A stretch of 39,610 bases of DNA from Flavobacteriaceae bacterium (lineage in GTDB: Bacteria > Bacteroidota > Bacteroidia > Flavobacteriales > Flavobacteriaceae), in NCBI GenBank assembly GCA_947461795.1, contig CANHMG010000010.1, positions 1 through 39,610 on the forward strand. The letters are read 5' to 3'. Shown here one piece after another: positions 7,377-15,272 of the stretch (its first letter is position 1; each line of letters opens with the position of its first letter). Below the pieces are notes generated by a model. The model worked only from the letters and a program-made list of their open reading frames with translations, was not told the origin of the DNA and made no database searches. The translations under genes were made by a program, and so were the position numbers.

Positions 7377-9659
7377 TTATTCTGATTTAACAATTCGTAA
7401 TTGTTTTAATTTTGCCTTTAAAACTTCTAAACTTTCTTTATGTTTAGCGATGTTTTTTCGAACTTCAAGAACAATTGAATTTTCTTTCTTAGCGTTTTTA
7501 GTATTCGTAAAAAACTGAATATTATTTTCTAATTGGAAAATTTCATTTTGAACTTCTTCAATTTTTCGAATCAAGAATATTTTTTCATTTTCTAATTTGC
7601 GGGTATCATTATTTTCAGATAAGTTCCCAACTCTATTAGAGAATCGAATCATATCGGTTTCTTTTTTACTCAAACTTAGTTTTTCAAAAAGGACATCTAA
7701 TATTTTATTGAATTTCCCTTCGATATGTCTTCTGCCTTCAGGTACTTTTCCAAAACCTTTCCAATTTTCAATATGCAATTTGATGGCTTCCAAATCTGTT
7801 TTGTGATTACCGGTCATTTCGAAAGCTCTAAGAGTTTCTAAATAAGCTTTTTTCTTTTCAAAAGCTGCTACTTCATCAGGATTCTCCTCGCTTTTATTCT
7901 TTTTTAAATTTTCAAAATAAGTGTTACAAGCGGCTCTGAATTCTGTCCATAATGAATCTGAAAATTTTCTAGGAACGTGACCAATGGTTTTCCATTCTTC
8001 CTGAATCTGTTTCATTATTGGAGTAGTAGTTGCAAAATCAGTACTTTCTTGCAATTCTTTTGCTTTAACAACTAGTGCCTGTTTTAAATTCAGATTGGTA
8101 GTTTGGTCTTTTTTAATGTCTTTGTAGAAAGAATTTTTCAATACATTAAAACTTCGAACTGCGTTTTTAAAGCTATTCCAAGTTGCTTCATTGACATCAC
8201 TTGGTACTTTGCCAGTACTAAAGAATTCGTTTCTAGCCGCTTCCACTTTGACAACTTGTGCTGTCCAAGCGGCATGTGAATGAACATTTTCTTGAGCTAA
8301 TTCTTCTAATGTAGCAATAATTTCTTTTTTCTTATTTAAGTTTTCTTGTTCTATTCCTCTTAAATTTTCAAAAAGCAATTCTCTTTTGTCATGCATTTGT
8401 TTGGTTAAATCGCTAAATTTATTCCAAACTTCTTCACGATGCTCTCTTGAAACTGGGCCAATTTCTTCTTTCCAAATTCGGTGCAAATCTTGTAATTCAC
8501 GGAAAGCTTTATTGATGTCATTTTCATCAACCAATTCCTCAACACGAGCAATAATTTTTAGTTTTTGTTCTAAATTGTGTTTGAAATCAACATCTCTAGC
8601 TTCACGATCTAAATGCAAATAATCATAAAAATTTTCTACATGAAAGTGATAGTTATTCCAAACGTGATTGTATTTGTCTTTTGGAATTGGACCTGCAGTT
8701 TTCCAACGGTCTCTTAAATCATTAAAATGATTAAGCGTGTTTTTTATATTTTCTTGAGGATTGATTAGGTTTTTCAATTCTTCAACAATGGCTAATCGAA
8801 CTTCAAGATTGGTTTTTAAATTGGATTCAAGACTTTTAAAATGTTTGCTTTTTCGGTCTCTATATTGAGAATATATTTGATCAAATTTTGTTTTTAAAGG
8901 GAATTGATAATGAAAATCTTCTGTAGATTCAGGATTTTCAGCATGAAATGCATCCTTTTTTTCTTCTAATAAATGATAATATTTAGCAAGAAAAGATTTC
9001 TTTATTTCTTCTACATGGTCTTTCACCGCCATCACTTTTTCGTTAGAAGTAAGCGATTCTAATTCGGTTACTAAATCTTCCATAGATAAGGTTTCATAAT
9101 CCTGTAATGGAATATCGTGACGAACTGTTTCATCTTCACTTTCAGCAGCATTAACCTCTGTGATTGCAGAAATTGCTTCATCATCTGAAGTAATTTTTTT
9201 CTTTTTAGAGGCAGCTTTAGTAACTGGAGTTTGCTCCTTTAGTCCGCTAACACTCGAGTCTTCTACTTCAGCTATATTGACTTCTGTAATGTCATCTGTA
9301 GCAAGAGTTTGCTCCACAATTTCGCTATCGTTTGAGTCTACAATCGCTGCAACTGCGATTTCTTCCGTAACTTCTTCAATAACGACTTCTTCAATAGTTT
9401 CCGAAATTGGAGTTACTTCTGTTTCAGGAACAACTACTTCTTCGATAACTTCTTCTGTTGGGGTTTCCTCTAACAGATCACTATCGTTTGCGTCTTCAAC
9501 TTCCGCAATAATTTCTATTTCATCAGTAGTTTCAACTACCTCATCAACTGAGATATTACTTTCAATTTCAGCGTTTTGAGAATCTTGTACTTTAGATTCA
9601 ACTTTTCCATCTGTCTCATTTTTTACTTCAGACAGGCTATCATTCTTTTCTTCTAACAT
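7377..9659 (-). CDS. DUF349-repeat protein with acidic N-terminal extension
   Basis: This is a 760-residue protein from ATG at 9659; a GTG one codon earlier is also possible. Residues 1 to about 185 are very acidic and low in complexity (Glu, Val, Thr, Ile, Ala). They include three degenerate copies of a motif like EVEDxxxSxLxEQTP, then a Lys patch SKKKKITSDDE. The rest is helical and contains at least five DUF349 repeats, each recognisable by a conserved Trp and an xGxVPxxxxxxxW pattern (examples: WKTIGHVPRKFSDSLW, WKTAGPIPKDKYNHVW, WKGFGKVPEGRR). It ends in a coiled coil (KLENEKIFLIRKIEEVQNEI). No signal peptide or membrane segment is seen. DUF349 proteins in Bacteroidota have no firm function. 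Confidence 0.85.
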   Translation of the reverse strand: MLEEKNDSLSEVKNETDGKVESKVQDSQNAEIESNISVDEVVETTDEIEIIAEVEDANDSDLLEETPTEEVIEEVVVPETEVTPISETIEEVVIEEVTEEIAVAAIVDSNDSEIVEQTLATDDITEVNIAEVEDSSVSGLKEQTPVTKAASKKKKITSDDEAISAITEVNAAESEDETVRHDIPLQDYETLSMEDLVTELESLTSNEKVMAVKDHVEEIKKSFLAKYYHLLEEKKDAFHAENPESTEDFHYQFPLKTKFDQIYSQYRDRKSKHFKSLESNLKTNLEVRLAIVEELKNLINPQENIKNTLNHFNDLRDRWKTAGPIPKDKYNHVWNNYHFHVENFYDYLHLDREARDVDFKHNLEQKLKIIARVEELVDENDINKAFRELQDLHRIWKEEIGPVSREHREEVWNKFSDLTKQMHDKRELLFENLRGIEQENLNKKKEIIATLEELAQENVHSHAAWTAQVVKVEAARNEFFSTGKVPSDVNEATWNSFKNAVRSFNVLKNSFYKDIKKDQTTNLNLKQALVVKAKELQESTDFATTTPIMKQIQEEWKTIGHVPRKFSDSLWTEFRAACNTYFENLKKNKSEENPDEVAAFEKKKAYLETLRAFEMTGNHKTDLEAIKLHIENWKGFGKVPEGRRHIEGKFNKILDVLFEKLSLSKKETDMIRFSNRVGNLSENNDTRKLENEKIFLIRKIEEVQNEIFQLENNIQFFTNTKNAKKENSIVLEVRKNIAKHKESLEVLKAKLKQLRIVKSE

Positions 9660-9779
9660 CACTAAAATGTATAACGATTATATTAATTTTCCACTTTTGG
9701 AATGCGAAAGATAGTAAAGGCACTTTAAAATACAAAGAAAAACCAATAATTATAGTCAAGTAGCTTTTTCAGGGTTTTA

Positions 9780-9830
9780 TTTCAGGAGCAAAATCCTACT
9801 GTTCACTATTGTCTTTTGCTCCACTCAAGT
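9780..9830 (-). repeat. Degenerate copy of an intergenic stem-loop element
   Basis: Perfect 9-base inverted repeat GGAGCAAAA (9785-9793) and TTTTGCTCC (9814-9822) with a 20-base loop. Read on the minus strand, the stretch from AGACAATAGTG to GCTCCTGAAA lines up with the 3' part of the element at 12188-12272 (AGATTGTAACG to GCTCCTAAAA). The rest of the 9660-9928 spacer shows nothing recognisable apart from AT-rich DNA. Confidence 0.45.
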
Positions 9831-9928
9831 AAAACGCACAGATGAAGTAAACAACCAAACAAATGCATACTCGCTTTCTTTTTGGATAGGTAATAATATT
9901 AGAACGGAATTTAGTTAAATTAGGAAGT

Positions 9929-10663
9929 TTATTTATTCCATATTTTCCATGCTTTTTCTGCTTGAAAAACTAACATACTCATTCCGTTTTTAGTAATAGC
10001 CCCTTTTTGCTTTGCTTTTTTTAGAAATTGGGTTTCTTCAGGATTGTAGACCAAATCAAAAGCAATATGTTTTTCTGTAAAATAGTGATAGGGTATTGTA
10101 GGGAATTCTTTAACGTTTGGACTCGTTCCTATTGGGGTACAGTTGATAATAATTTGAAAATTATCGAAAGTAGTTTCGTTAATTCTATCGTAAGTTATCG
10201 TGTTTTTACGGTCTTCTCTTGAAGCAAAACTAAAAGTAATATCTAATTCTTCTAGTGCAAAAGAAACTGCTTTTGATGCTCCACCAGTTCCTAGTATCAA
10301 TGCTCTTTTATGATGTGCTTCTAATAAAGGTTTCAAGGATTTCTTAAATCCAAAATAATCCGAATTGTATCCTTTTAGTTTTCCTTTTTTTGTAAATCGA
10401 ATGACATTAACTGCGCCTATTTGAGAAGCTTTTTTAGATAAAGAATCCAAATAAGATATTATCGTTTCTTTATAGGGAATCGTTACATTGAGTCCAACGA
10501 TATTTGGATTATCTTGAATTAATTTTGGAAAGTCTTCAATACTTTGCAAGTCAAAGTTTTCATAAATACAATCAATAGCATTGGTGTTGGCAAAGCGTTC
10601 TGTAAAGTATTTTTTGGAAAAAGAATACGCTATATTTTTCCCAACTAAACCATAGACTTTCAT
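9929..10663 (-). CDS. aroE: Shikimate 5-dehydrogenase
   Basis: AroE reduces 3-dehydroshikimate to shikimate with NADPH in aromatic amino acid synthesis. The start at 10663 gives 244 residues beginning MKVYGLVGKNIAYSFSKKYF, which carries the family's substrate-binding Ser pair. An upstream ATG at 10693 would overlap the TPR gene and add ten residues outside the family. The catalytic Lys is in GLNVTIPYKE and the catalytic Asp in GYNSDYFGF. The NADP-binding glycine loop is GTGGASKAV, and the NCTPIGTSPN motif is present. It starts 10 bases after the TPR gene stop and is probably co-transcribed with it. Confidence 0.95.
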   Translation of the reverse strand: MKVYGLVGKNIAYSFSKKYFTERFANTNAIDCIYENFDLQSIEDFPKLIQDNPNIVGLNVTIPYKETIISYLDSLSKKASQIGAVNVIRFTKKGKLKGYNSDYFGFKKSLKPLLEAHHKRALILGTGGASKAVSFALEELDITFSFASREDRKNTITYDRINETTFDNFQIIINCTPIGTSPNVKEFPTIPYHYFTEKHIAFDLVYNPEETQFLKKAKQKGAITKNGMSMLVFQAEKAWKIWNK

Positions 10664-10673
10664 TTCTGTAGGT

Positions 10674-12068
10674 TTATTTGGAATGTTTTTCAATTGCTTT
10701 TTGAACTAAATTCATTTCCCAAACTACTGGAAAAAGATGTTCTAACAACATGCGGTTTTTAAAATTTAAACGCAAACCATTACTCAAATGAAATTTCCCT
10801 TTTGTTGTTTCTTGAAGCATAAGATACAATCCAGCCAATCTATATTCTACTTCATATTCTTCAGGGAAATATTCAGATGCTTGTAATAAGGTTTGAATGG
10901 CACTTTCAAATTCTCCTAAAAATTGAAGTATATCTACCCAAAACAACCAGGTGTCTAACATGTAATCTCCATGTTCTACTGCTTTTCGGTAGCCAAATTC
11001 AGCATCTTCAAATTGATTTAATTCTTTGTTTATTGTAGCAAATCGTTTCCAATAAAAACGATTTTCATTATCAATAGTTAAAGCTTTATTGACATAATAC
11101 AATGCTTTTTTGAAATTCTTCTGACGTACATAAAAGTCGGTTATGGCTATCCATCCTTTATCTAATAATGGATCTTCGTGTACCGTTTTATTAAAAAACT
11201 TTAAGGCTAAAACTTTGTTTCCTAACTTTTCATGACACTTGCCTATTCGCAATAATGCATACGAAGTAGGATCGTCTAATTCGATAGTTCGGTTATAACT
11301 TTCAATTGCTTCCTCGTATTTTTTGAGTCTTTCTAACGTTTTCGCTTTTTCCATAAAAGCTCCTAAGAATTCGTCATCTATATAGGTTGCAAATTCAAAG
11401 GCACGTAAAGCCTCGAGATATTTTTTTAATCCATAGGATAAACGACCTATTTGATGCCAAGCAATTTCACTATAAGGATTGCTATCTATATAATGGTTTA
11501 GATATGTTATTGCTTCTTCATTTTGATCTAAAAACTCAAAACAATACACTACATTATATAAAGCAGCTTGGTCTTCTGTATCTTCTTCAAGGCATTTGAT
11601 GAAATTTTGTTTGGCCAATTCTAGGTCATCCATAAATAGATATTCCATGCCAATCAGATTATAAACATCGGCGTAATCATCGGTATATTTAAGCGCAGTT
11701 TTTAAGAATTCCACCGCTTTTTCGTGTTGATCACGTTTAGAATAAATGCTTGCTTTTTGAATGTAGATTTCTTCGTTATTTGGTTCAATCGCAAACAATT
11801 CGTTTAAGAGTTTTTCTGCTAAATCGAGTTTGTCTTCATAGACCAGCATTTCTACTTGAACTAATTTTAAACCGGTAGATTTCGGATGTTGTTCTAGAGC
11901 TAATTTTAAGGCTTTTTTAGCTAAGGAAGCTTTCCCCATATCAAGATAATGCAGGATAATTTCCTCAAATTCCTCGGAGTCAAAAAAGAGTACTTTGTTG
12001 GTTTTCAACATCGACTCGAATTTGGATAAGGATAAGTTATAATCGTCTTCTTCGTCGCTTAATTGCAT
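10674..12068 (-). CDS. TPR-repeat protein
   Basis: This 464-residue protein is made almost entirely of tetratricopeptide repeats (at least ten helical pairs, for example EIAWHQIGRLSYGLKKYLEA and SYALLRIGKCHEKLGNKVLA). There is no signal peptide, and the N-terminus is acidic (MQLSDEEDDYNLSL). TPR arrays bind partner proteins. The partner is unknown, and the linkage to aroE looks positional rather than functional. The start at 12068 is the first ATG after a repeat-bearing spacer. Confidence 0.85.
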   Translation of the reverse strand: MQLSDEEDDYNLSLSKFESMLKTNKVLFFDSEEFEEIILHYLDMGKASLAKKALKLALEQHPKSTGLKLVQVEMLVYEDKLDLAEKLLNELFAIEPNNEEIYIQKASIYSKRDQHEKAVEFLKTALKYTDDYADVYNLIGMEYLFMDDLELAKQNFIKCLEEDTEDQAALYNVVYCFEFLDQNEEAITYLNHYIDSNPYSEIAWHQIGRLSYGLKKYLEALRAFEFATYIDDEFLGAFMEKAKTLERLKKYEEAIESYNRTIELDDPTSYALLRIGKCHEKLGNKVLALKFFNKTVHEDPLLDKGWIAITDFYVRQKNFKKALYYVNKALTIDNENRFYWKRFATINKELNQFEDAEFGYRKAVEHGDYMLDTWLFWVDILQFLGEFESAIQTLLQASEYFPEEYEVEYRLAGLYLMLQETTKGKFHLSNGLRLNFKNRMLLEHLFPVVWEMNLVQKAIEKHSK

Positions 12069-12187
12069 AGCTTTTGGTTTAAAATTATCCTAAATAAAAA
12101 TAGGAAAGGTTACACGAGATAGGGGAAAAGTCCGTAATTGTTGTGAACAATTTAATTAACAAATAAATTTGTATTAAAATCTACTGT

Positions 12188-12272
12188 CATAGCCCTGATA
12201 GGAGAGAAAATCCTTTTGCTGCTGTGTTTGCAGCGAAAGATTGTAACGGATAGCAGGAAATAGCTCCTAAAA
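12188..12272. repeat. Structured intergenic repeat element
   Basis: About 85 bases between the aminotransferase stop and the TPR start. The central hairpin is CTTTTGCTGC (12213-12222) with GCAGCGAAAG (12230-12239), a 10 bp stem with one G-T pair. Flanking arms are CCTG (12194-12197) with CAGG (12254-12257) and TAGGAG (12199-12204) with CTCCTA (12264-12269). These two pairings cross, so they form either a pseudoknot or alternative folds. The motif style (AGCCCTGATAG to GCAGGAAATAGCTCCTA) resembles elements I associate with many Flavobacterium spacers. Confidence 0.55.
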
Positions 12273-12273
12273 A

Positions 12274-13461
12274 CTAGCCTTCTTTTACAATTTCATCCAG
12301 CGATTCTAAAATGATTGCACAACCTTCTCGAATTTCATCTTCTGAAATAGTAAGCGGTGGTGTGATTCGAATCGCATTTCCTTCAAAGAGCAACCAAAAA
12401 AGGATTAATCCTTTGTCTTGGCATTTGAAAATCACTTTATTGGTGATTTCAGGATGAGCCGTCATAGCAGCTAGCATCAATCCTTTTCCTCGAATTTCGA
12501 GTAGCAAAGGATGTACCAAAAGCGATCGAAAAAGCTTTTCTTTGATTAATGTCTGTGGAATCAAGTTCGTTTCAGTAATTTCTTGCAAAGTTGCCAAACA
12601 TGCTGCCGCTATGACAGGATGTCCGCCAAAGGTGGTGATATGACCGAGTTTTGGGTTGTTGCTAAGCAAGTCCATGTGGGCTGCAGAGGCTGTAAATGCT
12701 CCAACAGGCATGCCGCCACCCATTCCTTTTCCTAGAATAACTACATCGGGAATGACATTATAGTTTTGGAACCCGAATAATTTTCCAGTACGACCGAATC
12801 CAGGTTGAATTTCATCAATAATCATTAAAGCACCAACTTCATCGCAACGTTTTCGTATTTTGAGTAAAAAATCGTTTTCTGGTTGAATAAAACCAGCGCC
12901 ACCTTGAATGCTTTCTAGAATAATTCCTGCAGTTTTAGTAGTTATTTTTTGAATATCGTCTTCGTTATTGAATGTGATAAAATCGACGTCAGGAATCAAA
13001 GGTCTAAAGATTTGTTTGCGTTCTTCAAACCCCATCACACTCATAGATCCCATGGTGTTGCCGTGATAAGCATTGTGACACGAAATCAATTGACTTCTGC
13101 CCGTAACTCTTCGCGCCAATTTTAAGGCGCCTTCGGTAGCCTCGGTTCCTGAATTGACTAGGTACGTTTTTTCTAAAGGTTTGGGTAGGAGTGAAGCTAG
13201 CAATTTACAATATTCAACCGCAGGACTTTGGGAATATTCTCCATATACCATCACATGAGAATATTTATCGAGTTGGTTTTTGATGGCGTTGTTAACACGT
13301 TGATTTTGATGGCCTAGTGAACAGGCAGAAACTCCGGCTACAAAATCTAAATATTTTTTGTTATTGGTATCGTAGATGTAGGAGCCTAGCGCATGAGAAA
13401 TCTCCATGCCAAGTGGATAGGGAGAAGTTTGGGCTTGGAATTGAAGGAAATCTGGGTTCAC
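12274..13461 (-). CDS. Class III PLP-dependent aminotransferase
   Basis: This 395-residue fold-type I aminotransferase belongs to the acetylornithine/ornithine/4-aminobutyrate group. Visible features are the phosphate-binding NSGTEATEGALKLAR stretch, the cofactor-contact Asp216 in IIDEIQPGFGRTG, and the PLP-binding Lys245 in VILGKGMGGGMPVGAF. The substrate cannot be fixed from sequence, and no arginine or lysine biosynthesis genes lie nearby. The start codon is GTG (13459-13461), since no ATG occurs between it and the preceding in-frame stop. It follows the OstA-like gene by 33 bases in the same frame, so it is probably in the same operon. Confidence 0.9.
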   Translation of the reverse strand: MNPDFLQFQAQTSPYPLGMEISHALGSYIYDTNNKKYLDFVAGVSACSLGHQNQRVNNAIKNQLDKYSHVMVYGEYSQSPAVEYCKLLASLLPKPLEKTYLVNSGTEATEGALKLARRVTGRSQLISCHNAYHGNTMGSMSVMGFEERKQIFRPLIPDVDFITFNNEDDIQKITTKTAGIILESIQGGAGFIQPENDFLLKIRKRCDEVGALMIIDEIQPGFGRTGKLFGFQNYNVIPDVVILGKGMGGGMPVGAFTASAAHMDLLSNNPKLGHITTFGGHPVIAAACLATLQEITETNLIPQTLIKEKLFRSLLVHPLLLEIRGKGLMLAAMTAHPEITNKVIFKCQDKGLILFWLLFEGNAIRITPPLTISEDEIREGCAIILESLDEIVKEG

Positions 13462-13494
13462 TATTTCTGAATTAACCGCGAAGTTCGCAAGGGT

Positions 13495-15141
13495 TTATTT
13501 TACTATTGGCTTATCAGCTGGATTATTCTTATCATAATCCAATGTTTCTTTTCTGACTTTCATTGGGACATTTTCCTTGGCCATTTCGGCTTTACTGTCT
13601 TTGATGATTTTCTCGTTCATTTCGTTTTCTTCTGGCGGAAAAATATCGTCTTTGGATTGGATGCGTTCGTCTTCACGCCAAATAAACCCGCGGAGCTTTC
13701 TAGCATTTTCCGGCAAATCTTTTTCAGGATAAATATCGCCGTCAACATTGGTAAAGAAAGTCATGCTATTAATCGTATTACCTTCTAAAGTCATATTGAT
13801 TTTGCTACTAACGTTTTTGTTGATTCCGATGAGTTCATGGGCATCATTTCGCAAATAATAGAGGACTTCGGTGTTTTTAATGATATCAACTTCTGATAAT
13901 TTGTTGTCTTTAAATTTACCATATAAATTTTGCCCTTTAACTTGATTATAACCAGTTCCAAGCGAATCTTTTGATATAATAAATGCGTTGTTGAGTACTT
14001 TGAGGGAATCGAGCTTTTGTGTGGCATCATTTCCTACGAGATGCATGACATCGCCTGTCATTTGATTGTCGAAATTCCAAAGTATAGGTTTTCCAATCAG
14101 CTGAGTGATGTTGGTTATTTGGCTCGAGTGAATAGAATCGCATTTCCCACTCATGTCTTTTTTGAAAATACGTGCATTGTTATAAGCTCTAACAATTCTT
14201 TCGTTTGGTTTGCCAGTTATTAATAATTTTTTTCCGTGAATGTAAACTGAATCTTTTTCCATTAAATTGATTGCAACTGCTCTTTTCGTAACAAACATCG
14301 AATCTTTCTTTTTGTAGATTTCGGCATAATGCCCTTTGATAATGCCTTTATTGATGGAATCCGTAATTTTCACATTGTTGGTTGCAGAGGCAAATTCAGT
14401 ATTACGATTGTAGAATAAGCTATCGCCTTCAATCAATCGGTCTTTGTATTTGATATAGGATTTCCTTAGAAAATGGCCAATATTTTTTTTGCTATCGTAG
14501 AATCCTTTTTCAGTATAAATGAAATTCTCTTTACTAGTTATGGTTGATGGACCGAATAAATAGGAGTGACCCGAATTATTGTAATAATCTAAGTGATTCG
14601 ATTTGACTACATATTTAGGATTGGTAATCGTAACAGCGGTTAAAAACTGAAATTTCTTCTCGTTGGCATAATACTTTCCAGATTTGCTTTTGAGGACATT
14701 GTCTTTGTTGGTAATGGTTCCGTAAGTATTGTAAGCTGCTTGTTGCGTGTTTCTGTCAAAATTTAGAGTGTCCGTAACCAAAGTCATTTCTGGGGAACGC
14801 ATTTCTACATTTCCAGTAGCATAGGCTTTTTTTACGTTGCCATTGTATTCGGCATATTTACTATTCATAAAAAGCGTATCACCTTGAATCATACGAACAT
14901 CTCCAAACGCTTTGACATAATTTTCCTTTTGAAAATAATACGCTTTGTTGCAAAACATCTTCACTCCATCATGATTGATACGTACGTTTCCTTGTAATAA
15001 AACTGCATCAGGAATTTCGACTTGATTTACATCAGCAAAATCAGAGTTTTCTATATTGATTTTTTTAGGAGTTTGTGCCAAAATTGAACTCAAACTAAAT
15101 AAAAGCAAACCAATAAAAGTGAAAAATTGTATTTTCTTCAA
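13495..15141 (-). CDS. OstA/LptA-like envelope protein
   Basis: This 548-residue protein has a signal peptide (MKKIQFFTFIGLLLFSLSS ending in ILAQ). The N-terminal part consists of beta-strand repeats typical of OstA/LptA (for example VRINHDGVKMFCNKAYYF and VRMIQGDTLFMNSKYAEY), which form a jellyroll that carries lipopolysaccharide across the periplasm. Similar strands recur through about residue 470, so it is longer than proteobacterial LptA. The C-terminal ~80 residues are charged. The start codon appears to be TTG (15139-15141), because no in-frame ATG precedes the signal peptide. A minus-strand TAAATTTG box (15158-15165) supports a start here. A role in LPS transport is inferred from the family. 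Confidence 0.85.
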   Translation of the reverse strand: MKKIQFFTFIGLLLFSLSSILAQTPKKINIENSDFADVNQVEIPDAVLLQGNVRINHDGVKMFCNKAYYFQKENYVKAFGDVRMIQGDTLFMNSKYAEYNGNVKKAYATGNVEMRSPEMTLVTDTLNFDRNTQQAAYNTYGTITNKDNVLKSKSGKYYANEKKFQFLTAVTITNPKYVVKSNHLDYYNNSGHSYLFGPSTITSKENFIYTEKGFYDSKKNIGHFLRKSYIKYKDRLIEGDSLFYNRNTEFASATNNVKITDSINKGIIKGHYAEIYKKKDSMFVTKRAVAINLMEKDSVYIHGKKLLITGKPNERIVRAYNNARIFKKDMSGKCDSIHSSQITNITQLIGKPILWNFDNQMTGDVMHLVGNDATQKLDSLKVLNNAFIISKDSLGTGYNQVKGQNLYGKFKDNKLSEVDIIKNTEVLYYLRNDAHELIGINKNVSSKINMTLEGNTINSMTFFTNVDGDIYPEKDLPENARKLRGFIWREDERIQSKDDIFPPEENEMNEKIIKDSKAEMAKENVPMKVRKETLDYDKNNPADKPIVK

Positions 15142-15157
15142 CGGAATAATTTTTTGC

Positions 15158-15165
15158 CAAATTTA
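15158..15165 (-). promoter_or_regulatory. -7 box of the OstA-like gene
   Basis: On the minus strand TAAATTTG matches TAnnTTTG exactly, 16 bases before the TTG start. No clear TTG lies at the expected -33 position, so this rests on one element. Confidence 0.4.
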
Positions 15166-15236
15166 TGAAAAAGCGTGCAACGAAATCGTTTATTAAGAAT
15201 TATTTATTAGATGATAGGAAGTGTGATTCTAATTTT

Positions 15237-15244
15237 TATATTTG
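15237..15244 (+). promoter_or_regulatory. -7 box of the amylase gene
   Basis: TATATTTG matches TAnnTTTG and lies 28 bases before the chosen ATG at 15273. It also shows that the longer frame starting at 15165 would begin upstream of the promoter. The -33 element is not clear. Confidence 0.45.
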
Positions 15245-15272
15245 TAAATCTGTCTTTAAAAATAAAGAAACA

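Noticed and set aside
9160..9579. Ser/Thr-rich 139-residue frame on the + strand
   Set aside because: It is the complement of the Glu/Val-rich repeats of the DUF349 gene. It has no start context, and the composition is explained by the opposite strand.
10664..10693. Upstream start for aroE overlapping the TPR gene
   Set aside because: The extra residues are outside the family, and the ATG at 10663 matches the usual AroE N-terminus.
15165..15272. 36-residue N-terminal extension of the amylase
   Set aside because: It starts before the -7 box and hides the clear signal peptide that begins at 15273.
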